Origin: Thiotrichales bacterium
GTDB taxonomy: Bacteria; Pseudomonadota; Gammaproteobacteria; Thiomicrospirales; Thiomicrospiraceae
Direction: 5' to 3'
DNA: 64,000 bases
Assembly: GCA_016938655.1 (NCBI GenBank)
Contig: JAFGUG010000057.1
Coordinates: 62,001 to 126,000 of the forward strand
Shown here: positions 31,166 through 39,867 of the stretch, one piece after another
How positions within the stretch are numbered: position 1 is the first letter of the stretch
Layout of the letters: every line of letters starts with the position of its first letter
Made by a program: the position numbers and the translations under genes
The notes under the pieces: model-generated
Database searches by the model: none
What the model saw: the letters and a program-made list of their open reading frames with translations, nothing else
What the model was told of the DNA's origin: nothing

Positions 31166-31310
31166 AGCTCTTACAATAATGCACGACTTCAAATTGAAGT
31201 TTTGCGGAGCGGAACTTCAATTTGAAGTCGGCCCAGATGGAATTAACGATAAATGTCTAGCGATTCGCCTGACATAGCAATATAAATTTATTGCTCAAAG
31301 ACTAAGAGCT
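31166..31310 (-). ncRNA. Retron msr-msd non-coding RNA
   Basis: On the minus strand the RNA starts with a1 AGCTCTTA (31303-31310) and ends with its exact complement a2 TAAGAGCT (31166-31173). The G right after a1 (31302) is the expected branching guanosine. The msr part has a hairpin AGCAATA/TATTGCT (31276-31295) and a second around ATGTC/GACAT (31253-31275). The msd part has a perfect 17-bp hairpin (31185-31229) with an 11-base GC-rich loop. cDNA synthesis should start near 31174 inside a2. Boundaries come from a1/a2; the 3' limit of the msDNA cannot be read directly. Confidence 0.88.
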
Positions 31311-31317
31311 GATACGC

Positions 31318-31345
31318 ATTATATACAGTTAAAAAGAATTTTCAA
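31318..31345 (-). promoter_or_regulatory. Sigma-70 promoter of the retron
   Basis: Read on the minus strand, TTGAAA (31345-31340) and a perfect TATAAT (31323-31318) are separated by 16 bases. Initiation about seven bases on falls at 31310-31311, exactly where the a1 segment of the msr-msd RNA starts. Confidence 0.85.
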
Positions 31346-31431
31346 TAGACGATACTGCTACAAATATGCTACAAAAAATAGTAACTGAGAAAGAAAAACA
31401 GAAGGATTGATAGGTAACTTGTTGATTTATA

Positions 31432-31508
31432 TGGTGGGCCCTCGCAGACTTGAACTGCGGACCTGCCGATTATGAGTCGGATGCTCTAACCAACTGAGCT
31501 AAGGGCCC
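31432..31508 (-). tRNA. ileX: tRNA with CAU anticodon, probably tRNA-Ile2 (lysidine-modified)
   Basis: A full cloverleaf is present on the minus strand: acceptor GGGCCCT/AGGGCCC, D arm GCTC...GAGC, anticodon loop CTCATAA, T arm CGCAG-TTCAAGT-CTGCG, and an encoded CCA. CAU could mean elongator Met or Ile2. The TTCAAGT T-loop and the position next to rpoD both resemble E. coli ileX, so Ile2 is preferred. Its 3' end faces the retron island, the classic side for integration. The gap 31147-31431 otherwise holds the retron RNA and promoter and a direct repeat at 31356-31375. Confidence 0.93.
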
Positions 31509-31625
31509 CAAGATGGGAGTTAAAATACCCAGAACGGATAATTTAAGTGGCGCTTATTATAGCGATTGCCAAACGCTTTGTGAAATTTTTGATTTATTAT
31601 TTAGCCTTATTTAAAACTGCATAAC

Positions 31626-31651
31626 AAAATGGCCGCTGAAGCGGCCATTTT
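31626..31651 (-). terminator. Terminator after rpoD
   Basis: AAAATGGCCGC and GCGGCCATTTT make an 11-bp GC-rich stem with a TGAA loop, 26 bases downstream of the rpoD stop, with T-rich sequence after it on the minus strand. Confidence 0.9.
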
Positions 31652-31676
31652 CCTTTCCAACTTTAACCTAGCAAGA

Positions 31677-33461
31677 TTAGTCTAAGAAGCTCTTCAGACG
31701 TTCTGCACGACTTGGATGACGAAGCTTACGCAACGCTTTGGCTTCAATCTGACGAATACGCTCACGCGTTACATCAAACTGTTTACCAACTTCTTCAAGT
31801 GTATGGTCGGTGTTCATGCTCAAACCAAAACGCATACGTAACACTTTTGCTTCACGAGGCGTTAAGGTACTTAGCATTTCACGAACCGTCTCACTCATGC
31901 CTTCTTGATCGGCAGAATCTGACGGAGAAAGAATGTTTGAATCTTCAATAAAGTCTCCCAGTGAAGAGTCTTCATCGTCACCAATCGGCGTTTCCATCGA
32001 GATCGGTTCTTTGGCAATTTTCATCACTTTACGAATCTTATCTTCTGGCATTTCCATCTCTTCTGCCAACTCTTCTGGCGTCGGTTCACGACCCATTTTT
32101 TGAAGGAGCTGACGCTGAATACGATTCAGTTTGTTGATGGTTTCAATCATGTGAACCGGAATACGGATGGTTCGAGCTTGGTCGGCAATTGAACGTGTAA
32201 TGGCCTGACGGATCCACCACGTGGCGTAAGTAGAGAACTTATAACCACGACGGTATTCAAATTTATCAACCGCTTTCATTAAACCGATATTCCCTTCCTG
32301 AATCAAATCCAAGAACTGCAGGCCACGGTTAGTGTATTTTTTAGCAATCGAGATAACCAAACGTAAGTTCGCTTCAATCATCTCACGCTTAGCTTTACGA
32401 GCTTTTGTTTCGGCTTTACTTAAATCTTTATAAGTGGATTTAAATAGCGAAATTGGCATTTTTTCTGCGTTAGCAATCATAACTAAACGTTTTTGAGCAC
32501 GCTTAACATCTCCACGCGCCGCTTCAAGTGCATCAGCCAATTGTGGCGCTTTTTCAATCAAGCGGTTAATCATTTCATAGTCGGTTTCTGAACCAACAAA
32601 AGTTTCTAAAAACAAAGAACGCGGCACTTTGATTTCGCGCATTAGCTTATCAACAATCACACGCTCTTGTTCGCGAATAGCGCCAATTTTAACTTTAATT
32701 AGTTTGATCTGGTTATTAGAGAAGGCAGGCGTGATTTTCACACCCTGTAATAACTCTATGACGGCTTGACGTTTTTTAAGTGATTTTGCATCATCAAAGC
32801 CAAATTTTGCTTCCGAATCAATCGCGGCTTTATTCAGCTTTTCTAGGTTTTTTAAGAACTCAGCCAGTTCGTCCGGATCAATTCCGTCCTCTTTAGGCTC
32901 TTGGTTATCACTGTCTGGTGATAGCTCGTCAACCGGTACATCCACTAAATCTGCTGGGCGGTAAAATCCCTGCACAACATCAGCAATCTTCCCTTCACCC
33001 GACTCCATTTTTTCAAATGTTTTTAGGATACTGCTTGCAAACACTGGGTAGGTTGCCAGAGAGTCCAGCATGTCACGAATACCGAATTCAATGCGTTTGG
33101 CGATATCAATTTCGCCGTGACGCGTTAATAGTTCAACCGATCCCATTTCTCGCATATACATACGAACCGGATCCGTTGTACGACCAAACTCTGAATCCAC
33201 TTCAGCTAGAGCAGTCATCGCGGCTTCAGCAGCGGCGTCGTCAAAACGCTCACCATCTTTTGTTAGCAACTCGTCTTCATCCGGCGCTGAGTCAAACATT
33301 TGAATTCCGAAATCCGTTAGGATTGTCAGAACTTGGCCTAATTGATCTTCTTCGATGTCATCTGGTAATACATCGTTTACGTCGGCGTAAGTTAGGTACC
33401 CTAAATCTTTTGCACGTTCAATCAAATCAATTAATTGCTGTTTTCTTTCAACTTTAGTCAT
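31677..33461 (-). CDS. rpoD: RNA polymerase sigma-70 factor RpoD
   Basis: The housekeeping sigma factor, about 594 residues from the ATG at 33459-33461; that start gives the family N-terminus ([15 protein letters not shown]). Region 1.1 lies at the N-terminus, then region 1.2 ([11 protein letters not shown]), the acidic non-conserved insert, region 2 with [17 protein letters not shown] for -10 recognition, region 3 ([16 protein letters not shown]), and region 4 with the helix-turn-helix [19 protein letters not shown]. It closes the rpsU-yqeY-dnaG-rpoD operon. Confidence 0.97.
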   Translation of the reverse strand: MTKVERKQQLIDLIERAKDLGYLTYADVNDVLPDDIEEDQLGQVLTILTDFGIQMFDSAPDEDELLTKDGERFDDAAAEAAMTALAEVDSEFGRTTDPVRMYMREMGSVELLTRHGEIDIAKRIEFGIRDMLDSLATYPVFASSILKTFEKMESGEGKIADVVQGFYRPADLVDVPVDELSPDSDNQEPKEDGIDPDELAEFLKNLEKLNKAAIDSEAKFGFDDAKSLKKRQAVIELLQGVKITPAFSNNQIKLIKVKIGAIREQERVIVDKLMREIKVPRSLFLETFVGSETDYEMINRLIEKAPQLADALEAARGDVKRAQKRLVMIANAEKMPISLFKSTYKDLSKAETKARKAKREMIEANLRLVISIAKKYTNRGLQFLDLIQEGNIGLMKAVDKFEYRRGYKFSTYATWWIRQAITRSIADQARTIRIPVHMIETINKLNRIQRQLLQKMGREPTPEELAEEMEMPEDKIRKVMKIAKEPISMETPIGDDEDSSLGDFIEDSNILSPSDSADQEGMSETVREMLSTLTPREAKVLRMRFGLSMNTDHTLEEVGKQFDVTRERIRQIEAKALRKLRHPSRAERLKSFLD

Positions 33462-33641
33462 GCTTGCCTCAATCACTCTTTGGATTTAACTTCTGCATTG
33501 ATCATTGCCAATTGGCGAACACACAGAAAAAACGGAACCCGTAATTATACCCAAACTTATCTTAATATATTTATTAAAATCACTACAAAACCTTGTTTTA
33601 TCGGCTTTTTTCTAAAAAAAGCCGCAAAACACCCTAATTCT

Positions 33642-35423
33642 TTAACGCTCGCCCGCCAAACTCTGCAGCTTAATCATCTCATTCAAATTCCAACCGGCCT
33701 GTCCAAGCGATTGTTCATTCATGGAAACAGCCAAGTTGACAATCGCCACATCAAACTCCGCCCGTAAAAAGGCATCGTCATCCGGTAATATTGTCTGCTG
33801 AATTAAAGCCAATTCAGCACTGTAACCTTGAGCGTTTAATGTTTCAGCCACATTATCGGCATGAAAACCACTTTGCATAATCGTATAAATGACGCTACCC
33901 AATACTTGATAGTCACGATTAGAGACATTTAAAAGGTCTTGAGCAAAATTATCTGGAAAATATTGCGTCCAATGGGGTCTTCGCAATAAAATTCGAACCA
34001 GCTTAAGTGGCAACGTTGCGACCTTACTCAGCTGACCCGTCACGTTATTTTTAGCCAACGGCTTGCTCGCCTCTTTCTTAAAGCTGGCAAAACCAGAATG
34101 GACATTCAGCTGTTTTTCCAACCGCCAAGCGGGTAAACCGACCACTTCGGCCAAGCCTTCAACCAATAAATATTGATACAAACCGTGCGCTAAATGCACA
34201 TAAGGCTGCACCAAAGAGACCATTTGCTGACGACCTTCAATGGAATTAACCGAAGACGACAATTTACCTTGAACGCCCTGCAATAAAAACTCGGATAAGG
34301 ATAAAGCGCGCCCTATTCGACCTTTAAAGCCGTCCAAGCCCTCTTTACGAATGGTTGAATCGGGGTCTTCGCCCTGTTCTAAAAACAAAAACTTAACCGA
34401 ACGTTCGTTCTCCATCAAAGGCAACGATAACTCCATCGCCTTCCAAGCGGCCTTTAAACCGGCTTGGTCACCATCAAAACAAAATACCACTTCATTAACT
34501 TGCCTAAATAGCATGGCTAAATGGTGTTCTGTGGTGGCTGTTCCTAAGGTTGCAACCGCATTGCGCACGCCAAATTGCGCCAATGCCACCACATCCATAT
34601 AGCCTTCAACCACGAGAATATGGTCAAATTTTTCTCGTGTTTGACGCATTTCGTACAAACCATAAAGCGCATAACTTTTATGAAAGATAGGCGTCTCAGG
34701 TGAATTAAGGTACTTTGGCTGCTCTTCACCCAACACACGTCCACCAAACGCCACCACTCGACCTCGGCCATCGCGAATTGGAAACATGATGCGGTGGCGA
34801 AAACGATCGTAGTTCTTACCGCCCTCTTTATCAACCAACATGCCAACCTCAATTAGCTGTTGTTTCAGTTTTTCATCCGCTTTTAAGCCTTCAAGCAAAC
34901 TGTTCCAACCTGCTGGTGCAAAACCAATGACATAAGTTTTGGCAATTTCGGGACTCAACCCCCGCTGCTTAAGATAATTTTTGGCTTCGGCAGAGTTGGG
35001 ATGGTCGCGTAACTGGTGACGATAGAACTTAGCAACCAGATGCATCACATCGTAGAGATCATGCTGTTTTTGCTGCTTTATCTGCTGTTGGACTTGTTGC
35101 TTGGGTGAAAGACGCTCTCTGGGAACTTCCAAACCATACTGTGCGGCCAAAGCTTCTACAGCCTCTACAAATGACAGTCCATCGTATTCCATCAAAAACT
35201 TCAGTGCATCACCACTGGCACCACAACCAAAACAGTGATAAAACTGCTTGGTTGGGCTTACATTAAAAGAGGGACTTTTTTCGTCATGAAACGGACAGCA
35301 GGCTTTATAGCTCGTACCGGCTTTTTTAAGCGGTACTCGCTGATTGATAACCTGCACCACATCCGCTCGAGAGAGCAAGCTCTCAATAAAGGAACGCGGA
35401 ATTGAACCGGTTTTTCCAGCCAC
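33642..35423 (-). CDS. dnaG: DNA primase DnaG
   Basis: DnaG lays RNA primers at replication forks. The 593-residue protein has the N-terminal zinc-binding CHC2 motif (CCPFHDEKSPSFNV then FYHCFGCGASGD), a catalytic core with the TOPRIM fold (ILVVEGYMDVVALAQFG and FCFDGDQAG), and a C-terminal DnaB-interaction domain. The start appears to be GTG at 35421-35423 with AAGG upstream; no ATG is nearby. About 180 bases separate it from rpoD. Confidence 0.96.
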   Translation of the reverse strand: MAGKTGSIPRSFIESLLSRADVVQVINQRVPLKKAGTSYKACCPFHDEKSPSFNVSPTKQFYHCFGCGASGDALKFLMEYDGLSFVEAVEALAAQYGLEVPRERLSPKQQVQQQIKQQKQHDLYDVMHLVAKFYRHQLRDHPNSAEAKNYLKQRGLSPEIAKTYVIGFAPAGWNSLLEGLKADEKLKQQLIEVGMLVDKEGGKNYDRFRHRIMFPIRDGRGRVVAFGGRVLGEEQPKYLNSPETPIFHKSYALYGLYEMRQTREKFDHILVVEGYMDVVALAQFGVRNAVATLGTATTEHHLAMLFRQVNEVVFCFDGDQAGLKAAWKAMELSLPLMENERSVKFLFLEQGEDPDSTIRKEGLDGFKGRIGRALSLSEFLLQGVQGKLSSSVNSIEGRQQMVSLVQPYVHLAHGLYQYLLVEGLAEVVGLPAWRLEKQLNVHSGFASFKKEASKPLAKNNVTGQLSKVATLPLKLVRILLRRPHWTQYFPDNFAQDLLNVSNRDYQVLGSVIYTIMQSGFHADNVAETLNAQGYSAELALIQQTILPDDDAFLRAEFDVAIVNLAVSMNEQSLGQAGWNLNEMIKLQSLAGER

Positions 35424-35467
35424 TACTCACACCTTATCCACAGAAAAATTCACAACCCTTAAAACGC

Positions 35468-35503
35468 AAAAAACCCACCAATTTTTCAATTGGCAGGTTT
35501 TTT
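35468..35503 (-). terminator. Hairpin between yqeY and dnaG
   Basis: On the minus strand AAAAAACCTGCCAATT and AATTGGTGGGTTTTTT form a stem with two mismatches, ending in a T run. It lies between yqeY and dnaG, so it may reduce transcription into dnaG-rpoD, as the internal terminator does in the E. coli rpsU-dnaG-rpoD operon. Confidence 0.75.
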
Positions 35504-35544
35504 AGCAAGAATAATTTAATGTCTAGCGAAACAACAAGAAACGT

Positions 35545-35994
35545 TTAACCCAGTTTAGCCTTAATCAACTTACTGACTTCACTCATGTCAGCACGACCTT
35601 GCATAACTGGTTTTAAGATTGCCATTACTTTACCCATATCCTGCATAGAGCTGGCACCGGTTTCTGTCATGGCTTTTTCAACTAATCCTGAAATTTCATC
35701 TTCACTTAAAGCAGCAGGCATAAATTCTTGAATAACCGACATTTGATACGCTTCAACATCGGCTAGATCTTGACGACCTGCATCTGTAAACTGCTGAAAC
35801 GCTTCGCGACGTTGCTTGATACCTTTATCCAGTACCTGAAGCACACCGTCATCTTCGAGTGTCACTTGGTTATCAATTTCAATTTGCTTAACAGCAGCCT
35901 GCATAGCGCGAACAACAAGAAGACGTTCTTTGTCTTTTGACTTCATCGCGGCTTTCATTTCAGCCATTAATTGTGCTTTTAAATCACTAGACAT
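35545..35994 (-). CDS. yqeY: GatB/YqeY domain-containing protein
   Basis: A 149-residue helical protein of the YqeY family, related to the tail domain of the tRNA amidotransferase subunit GatB. Its cellular role is not settled; a tRNA-related function is assumed. Recognisable parts are RLLVVRAMQAAVKQIEID near the start and MGKVMAILKPVMQGRADMSE near the end. The ATG at 35992-35994 is used rather than the TTG just before. It lies between rpsU and dnaG, a common insertion in this operon. Confidence 0.92.
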   Translation of the reverse strand: MSSDLKAQLMAEMKAAMKSKDKERLLVVRAMQAAVKQIEIDNQVTLEDDGVLQVLDKGIKQRREAFQQFTDAGRQDLADVEAYQMSVIQEFMPAALSEDEISGLVEKAMTETGASSMQDMGKVMAILKPVMQGRADMSEVSKLIKAKLG

Positions 35995-36007
35995 CAATTA
36001 TTCCAGC

Positions 36008-36223
36008 TTAGTACATACGTGTTGTACGACGGTTCTCACGAGACAAACGCTTAGCTAAACGCTTAACAGCCGCAGCTTTCATACGTTTTTTAGCCCAAGT
36101 TGGCTTCTCGAAATATTCACGCTTACGTGATTCCGTTAATACACCCGCTTTTTCACAAGCGCGCTTAAAACGACGTAGTGCTACGTCAAATGGTTCTGTA
36201 TCTCTAATTTTTACACTTGGCAT
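36008..36223 (-). CDS. rpsU: 30S ribosomal protein S21
   Basis: The 71-residue, very basic protein S21 of the small subunit head/platform, needed for base-pairing with the Shine-Dalgarno of mRNAs. The start is the ATG at 36221-36223 ([20 protein letters not shown]), which matches the family exactly; the frame continues upstream without meaning. The C-terminus is Arg/Lys-rich and ends in RTTRMY. It is the first gene of the rpsU-yqeY-dnaG-rpoD operon. Confidence 0.97.
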   Translation of the reverse strand: MPSVKIRDTEPFDVALRRFKRACEKAGVLTESRKREYFEKPTWAKKRMKAAAVKRLAKRLSRENRRTTRMY

Positions 36224-36300
36224 TTCGGTACCTATAAATTTTAAATTCTGTTCAGACCACTCAACCCTACGCAAGAAAAGGGAGGCGGTGAAAGCAAGGG

Positions 36301-36329
36301 ATTATAATTTTACACGCTTGGTATTGCAA
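36301..36329 (-). promoter_or_regulatory. Sigma-70 promoter of the rpsU operon
   Basis: On the minus strand TTGCAA (36329-36324) and TATAAT (36306-36301) are 17 bases apart, the ideal spacing, about 78 bases upstream of the rpsU ATG. Confidence 0.85.
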
Positions 36330-36448
36330 ACCTTTTTATAAAATTATTATCAATTTTGTTAAAATCTCGTCTTTGCAAAGTAATTCAGAATAACGGCACG
36401 CCTTATCAAGCGGGCATCATCAATTAAAGGTTATTGAGAGACCCAACT

Positions 36449-37486
36449 ATGACAGACTCTTTATTGGTTTTAGGCATCGAAAGCTCGTGTGATGAAACAG
36501 GTGTGGCACTTTACGACACCCAAAAAGGCTTAATCGCCCATAACCTGTACACTCAAATTGAATTGCATGCGCAATATGGTGGCGTGGTGCCTGAACTGGC
36601 ATCGCGTGATCACGTTTTGAAACTGACACCCTTAATTCAAAAAACATTAGATGATGCCAGCGTAACCCCACAAGAGATTAATGGCGTGGCTTATACTTCT
36701 GGCCCGGGACTCATGGGGGCTTTATTGGCGGGTGCGTCGGTGGCTCGCAGTTTGGCCTATGCTTGGAAAGTACCGGCAGTTGGCGTTCATCACATGGAAG
36801 GCCATCTACTTGCCCCAATGCTAGAAGACACCCAACCCGAGTTTCCGTTTATCTGTCTATTAATCTCGGGTGGCCACAGCATGATCATTCGGGTCGATGG
36901 CATTGGACAATATAAAGTCCTTGGCGACACCCTAGACGATGCGGCCGGTGAAGCGTTTGATAAAACCGCCAAAATGCTTGAACTGGGTTACCCGGGAGGG
37001 CCTAAGGTTTCGGCACTTGCACTGCAGGGCAATACCGATCGTTATAAATTTCCACGTCCAATGGTTGATCGCCCTGGTTTAGACATGAGTTTTAGTGGCT
37101 TAAAAACGTTCACTTTAAACACTTGGCTTAAAGCGCAAAAAGAAAACGATGCCACCGATCAAACCAAAGCGGATATTTGCCGAGCCTTTGAATTGGCGGT
37201 GGCGGACACCCTAACCATTAAGTGTAAACGCGCACTTGAACAGGAGGGGCTAAACAGACTGGTGGTGTCTGGCGGCGTCAGCGCCAACCGAGAGATTCGC
37301 GCCAAACTGGACGCCTTGATGAAAAAACGCAAAGGCGAAGCGTTTTATCCACGCTTAGAGTTTTGTACCGACAATGGCGCGATGATCGCTTATGCTGGCG
37401 CACAAAGACTGCTCGCGGGTGAATCGCACGACTTAAGTTTTGCGGCTACCCCCAGATGGTCTTTAGAAGAACTGGAAGCCGTTTAA
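36449..37486 (+). CDS. tsaD: tRNA threonylcarbamoyladenosine transferase TsaD
   Basis: TsaD transfers threonylcarbamoyl to A37 of ANN-decoding tRNAs, in complex with TsaB and TsaE. From the ATG at 36449 ([18 protein letters not shown]) it has the ASKHA-type phosphate loops, metal-binding histidines in VGVHHMEGH (H115, H119), and [11 protein letters not shown]. It is divergent from rpsU, as in E. coli. Confidence 0.97.
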   Translation: MTDSLLVLGIESSCDETGVALYDTQKGLIAHNLYTQIELHAQYGGVVPELASRDHVLKLTPLIQKTLDDASVTPQEINGVAYTSGPGLMGALLAGASVARSLAYAWKVPAVGVHHMEGHLLAPMLEDTQPEFPFICLLISGGHSMIIRVDGIGQYKVLGDTLDDAAGEAFDKTAKMLELGYPGGPKVSALALQGNTDRYKFPRPMVDRPGLDMSFSGLKTFTLNTWLKAQKENDATDQTKADICRAFELAVADTLTIKCKRALEQEGLNRLVVSGGVSANREIRAKLDALMKKRKGEAFYPRLEFCTDNGAMIAYAGAQRLLAGESHDLSFAATPRWSLEELEAV

Positions 37487-37526
37487 TCTGTTTTTAAACC
37501 CTGAACAATTCAATCCTAAAAACCAA

Positions 37527-37560
37527 CAGGCCTGCTTAATTTTAAAAATTAGCAGGCCTG
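37527..37560. terminator. Paired CAGGCCTG hairpin between convergent tsaD and plsY
   Basis: CAGGCCTGCTTAATTTT and AAAATTAGCAGGCCTG pair with only one bulge across a tiny loop. The hairpin sits in the 106-base gap between the 3' ends of tsaD and plsY, so it can serve both. Confidence 0.65.
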
Positions 37561-37592
37561 CTTACTTCTATTCCGAGTTGTTTAACTTTGTA

Positions 37593-38186
37593 TCAGTCTT
37601 TTTTAATGGAATCTTCTTCACCGTTAATCATGCGCTGAATATTACCTTTATGACGCCAAAAGAGCATCACGGTCATCACCGCAGTTAATCCAACCCAGCT
37701 TATTTCGCCAGAAATAAAATAGATATAAACCGGTGCCAAAGCGGTGGCTACTAAAGCAGAAGCCGAGGAAATTTTTAAGACTTTTGCCACAAAGAGCCAG
37801 GTCGCGCCGACCGCTAAACCAATAGGCAATGACAAGCCAAACATAACGCCCAACATGGTTGCAACCCCTTTGCCGCCGTGAAAACCAAAGAACACGGGAT
37901 ACAAATGCCCGATAAATGCCGCAAACCCAACCAGAATAATCGCTTCTGGTGATAAGCCCAATAAATGAGCCCCTACAACCGGCAGAACCCCTTTAAGCAT
38001 ATCGCCGATTAATGCAATTGCGGCCGGTTTATTGCCATACAACCTTTTAACATTGGTGGCACCCGGGTTTCCTGAGCCACCTTGACGCGGGTCGTCATAC
38101 CCCATCAATTTACAAACAATAATGGCGGATGACAGCGAGCCTAATAAGTAGGCGCCACCAATCATAAGAATTTCAACTAAGCTCAC
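37593..38186 (-). CDS. plsY: Acyl-phosphate glycerol-3-phosphate acyltransferase PlsY
   Basis: PlsY is an inner-membrane enzyme that puts the first acyl chain on glycerol-3-phosphate. It has five to six membrane segments and the three family motifs: GSGNPGATNVKR, GHLYPVFFGFHGGKGVAT and the late FWRHKGNIQRM. I chose the GTG at 38184-38186 (MSLVEILMIGGAYLLGS), which gives the usual distance to the AYLLGS segment; a TTG at 38207 and an ATG at 38165 are the alternatives. Confidence 0.94.
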   Translation of the reverse strand: MSLVEILMIGGAYLLGSLSSAIIVCKLMGYDDPRQGGSGNPGATNVKRLYGNKPAAIALIGDMLKGVLPVVGAHLLGLSPEAIILVGFAAFIGHLYPVFFGFHGGKGVATMLGVMFGLSLPIGLAVGATWLFVAKVLKISSASALVATALAPVYIYFISGEISWVGLTAVMTVMLFWRHKGNIQRMINGEEDSIKKD

Positions 38187-38341
38187 AGTGCTCTCACTTT
38201 TTACCAAACGCTGGTAAGGTAATCATTTTTTAACGTAAAAAAGATTTTAGATTGCACGATTTTACTCGAAGTAGATAATAGGTGCTTAGATAATTCCTTT
38301 CCTAAAATAGGATGGAGAAAAACACAGGCGATAAACGAATC

Positions 38342-38695
38342 ATGGATAAAATTTTTATTAAAGGCTTAGAGACGCAAGCGATTATTGGTATTTACGATTG
38401 GGAACGAGAGAACAAACAGCCACTCTATTTTGACATTGAACTGTCCATGCCGATTTTTAAGGCCGCAGAATCTGACCATATTGACGACACGGTTAATTAT
38501 AAAAAAGTGTGTGATGAGCTCATTGAACTGGTTGGTCAGAGCCGTGTAGAGCTGTTAGAAAGTTTGGTTGAGAACATCTGCAATCACATTTTTGCTCACC
38601 ACCATGCTGTGCAAAAAATTGACCTTAAAGTGAGCAAACCACAGGCGGTGGCTGAGACTGAAACGGTTGGCTTAATCGTCAGCCGATCTCGTTAA
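38342..38695 (+). CDS. folB: Dihydroneopterin aldolase FolB
   Basis: FolB converts dihydroneopterin to 6-hydroxymethyldihydropterin in folate synthesis. From the ATG at 38342 it is 117 residues, the normal size. It has the N-terminal FIKGLETQAIIGIYDWER with the active region, DTVNYKKVCDEL, and ESLVENICNHIF. The frame extends ten codons upstream, but these are not part of the family. It is divergent from plsY, a common pairing. Confidence 0.95.
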   Translation: MDKIFIKGLETQAIIGIYDWERENKQPLYFDIELSMPIFKAAESDHIDDTVNYKKVCDELIELVGQSRVELLESLVENICNHIFAHHHAVQKIDLKVSKPQAVAETETVGLIVSRSR

Positions 38696-38752
38696 ATAGG
38701 CCGTAAACCACATTTAACTGCAAAGTTAGCAGGCCTGCTAACTGTTTTAATC

Positions 38753-39211
38753 TTATTGCGCTTGTAGCGCCTTCTGCTCTTGCGCGGCTTGTTTAATCAA
38801 TGGCACAATTTGCTCCATATAAGTACAAGCATGCTGATAGGTAATCTCACCCAACTCAGCTTCATCCTCTTCAAACTGTCGTCTGTTTTGCTTAGATAAA
38901 TTGGCGAGAATTTTGTTTCTTAAAGTGTCGCCCTGAGCAAGACGCACCATGGTAATCAACTGAGCAGAGTTTAGTTTTGGTGCAAACTTTTGCACGATAC
39001 GGTTATCGACCTCCGCCATGCGCGTAGCCAAAACACGGTAAGCCTGCACTTTCTTTTCAAGCATCTCACTCTCTTGTGGACTTGAATCATTTAGACGTTT
39101 ATCAATCACTTGCTGAAGGGCAGAGAGCACGTCCGAACTGAGCTCAAGGGTCACCATGCCCATCTCCAACTCATAGCTCCCCTCTTTATTACGTTTTGCT
39201 GTTACTTCCAT
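38753..39211 (-). CDS. FliG C-terminal-domain-like protein, copy 1
   Basis: A 152-residue soluble protein without signal peptide. Residues 66-145 follow the pattern of the FliG C-terminal (motor-facing) domain: VDNRIVQKFAPKLNSAQL, then KILANLSKQNRRQFEED, with the helices in the same order and spacing. The first ~60 residues form a small separate domain (YELEMGMVTLELS) also found in the neighbour gene. No flagellar gene is in the window, so a motor role is not indicated. It lies 8 bases downstream of copy 2; the two probably arose by duplication and may form a complex. Confidence 0.6.
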   Translation of the reverse strand: MEVTAKRNKEGSYELEMGMVTLELSSDVLSALQQVIDKRLNDSSPQESEMLEKKVQAYRVLATRMAEVDNRIVQKFAPKLNSAQLITMVRLAQGDTLRNKILANLSKQNRRQFEEDEAELGEITYQHACTYMEQIVPLIKQAAQEQKALQAQ

Positions 39212-39219
39212 GCTGACAC

Positions 39220-39684
39220 CTAAATGTATTTAGTATTCTCTTTAATAAACTCGATTTCGCCACTTGCCTGCAGCCCAAACATTTTTTCAACGATCGTTTT
39301 AATCGAAGCTTTGGCAACCGATTCATTAGGCTTTTCTGTGGTTTGTAAATCGGCTTGCAACTGTTTAGACAGAATACCGCCGACATTACTCATAATACGC
39401 TGAGTAAACTCAGTGCTATTTGCCACCAACAATAGATTCAAGACATCAATATTGTCCATAGAGGCCAAGGCTTTCTGCAAATTACGGTCGTCTAGCTCAC
39501 CAAGGCGTAAACCAAGTTTAATGTAGCTTTTAAATGTTGAGTGACTCTGCCCATGCTCAAGCATCGAAACGTGCTCTAGGGTAATGTTTAACAGCTCAAC
39601 CGAGAATCGATCCAACTTAATTTTGGCGCACCCAACATGGATTAACCACTCATTCTCATGAAGTTTTTTTATACCGACCTGCAT
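39220..39684 (-). CDS. FliG C-terminal-domain-like protein, copy 2
   Basis: A 154-residue paralogue of the next gene and the closer match to FliG-C: residues 62-145 read LGELDDRNLQKALASMDN, then LLLVANSTEFTQRIMSNV, and end with SGEIEF. FliG has DDRxIQxLL, a conserved LL-AL-A block, an NMSxRAA block and a closing GE. The N-terminal part (MQVGIKKLHENEWLIHVGCA) parallels copy 1. In FliG the C-terminal domain carries charged residues that touch MotA; DDR is retained here but other charges are not. The function is unknown. Confidence 0.65.
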   Translation of the reverse strand: MQVGIKKLHENEWLIHVGCAKIKLDRFSVELLNITLEHVSMLEHGQSHSTFKSYIKLGLRLGELDDRNLQKALASMDNIDVLNLLLVANSTEFTQRIMSNVGGILSKQLQADLQTTEKPNESVAKASIKTIVEKMFGLQASGEIEFIKENTKYI

Positions 39685-39867
39685 AATAACGCCTATCCTA
39701 ATCCTTAGAAATTATAATTTTCACCACTAAAAACAGGGTTAGCAAGGTTGTAACCAAACCGCATACAAACTGAACACTTTTGAGCATTTATATGCGCTTT
39801 AACCTAGTGGTTAAGCTGACTTTATAGCATAATACCACACTCAAATAGCCAGATATTTTATAAAATA

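Noticed and set aside
28772-31431. Intact prophage or integrative element
   Set aside because: No integrase, structural or replication gene is visible and no second tRNA-end repeat was found.
31432-31508. Elongator tRNA-Met
   Set aside because: CAU alone cannot decide, but the TTCAAGT T-loop and the place next to rpoD resemble ileX; kept as probable tRNA-Ile2.
32918-33457. 179-codon plus-strand open frame opposite rpoD
   Set aside because: It is antisense to a well-conserved part of rpoD, its product matches nothing, and its composition mirrors the rpoD codons.
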